Positions 12,404-12,497 of a stretch of DNA of 12,497 nucleotides are shown here, in pieces. A model generated the notes under the pieces. The model was not told where the DNA came from. It did no database searches and saw nothing but the letters and a program-made list of their open reading frames with translations. Both the position numbers and the translations under genes were made by a program. Source of the stretch: Baffinella frigidus (Eukaryota; Cryptophyceae; Cryptomonadales; Baffinellaceae); assembly GCA_026770585.1 (NCBI GenBank), contig MU646358.1, positions 1,040,039 to 1,052,535 on the forward strand, written 5' to 3'. The stretch's first letter is position 1; each line of letters opens with the position of its first letter.

Positions 12404-12497
12404 CCAAAGTTGACGGGTTGGTACCGCAGACCGAGCACGTCAACTTATGAATCGCCCTGTAATCTCCACCATGAGCACCGTCCCTGCTCCAAAGTTG
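12376..12497 (-). repeat. 28 bp direct repeat of kinase coding sequence around element S
   Basis: CCATGAGCACCGTCCCTGCT and CCAAAGTT occur at 12376-12403 and 12469-12496. Between them (12404-12468) lies S copy 3 (12407-12446, AAGTTGAC and GTCAACTT ends, inverted relative to copy 1) plus 22 further bases. The repeated sequence is the NFGAGTVLM part of the kinase exon, so the insert interrupts it. Repeat period 93 bp, a multiple of three. Confidence 0.82.

Overview
This window looks like repeat-dense nuclear DNA from a eukaryote. It contains interstitial TTTAGGG-type telomeric repeats, many microsatellites and minisatellites, several families of short non-autonomous fold-back elements, and no intact gene. 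The TTTAGGG telomere unit is typical of land plants and green algae, and is also known from cryptophytes, some stramenopiles, chromerids and dinoflagellates. The sequence alone does not let me choose among them. There are no prokaryotic-style operons, rRNA, convincing tRNA, transposase or reverse transcriptase. None of the open frames over 60 codons looks like a complete protein; the longest are low-complexity translations of GAA or 30-34 bp repeats.

Layout. 1-137: GA microsatellite. 206-1430: fold-back elements A1 and B1, a copy of element Y, and a decayed 80-110 bp satellite that contains a near spacer-free palindrome. 1430-2750: sparse sequence with minus-strand protein-kinase fragments (DFG and DVKPMN motifs). 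2855-5127: a subtelomere-like block. C-rich telomere variants (CGCTAAA, CCCGAAA, CCCTAGA) alternate with a 55-60 bp unit on its left, and a G-rich TTTAGGG tract closes it on the right. 5200-7200: more A, B and Y elements, an AT tract, and a 32 bp minisatellite. 7238-8910: a CT tract, four long hairpins in a row, a 25 bp minisatellite and another Y. 9040-10230: tandem arrays of 36, 82-87 and 30-34 bp. 10590-12176: palindromes, a GAA tract and three more fold-backs. 11934-12497: minus-strand kinase exon pieces carrying the glycine-rich loop and the VAIK lysine.

Two patterns stand out. First, there are more than 20 inverted repeats whose arms are mostly unrelated to one another. Related copies keep one part and swap another (hairpin tip or outer arms) on both arms together, so pairing is preserved. 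Five inserted segments are also flanked by direct repeats of 13-28 bp. Second, all the kinase pieces lie on the minus strand in N-to-C order (glycine loop and VAIK at 12.4-11.9 kb, catalytic loop and DFG at 3.9-2.2 kb). Several end at plausible splice sites (CAG or AAG followed by GT; pyrimidine-rich CAG acceptors). Either a kinase gene with hairpin-filled introns crosses the window, or exon fragments were copied into it. I cannot decide between these from sequence alone.
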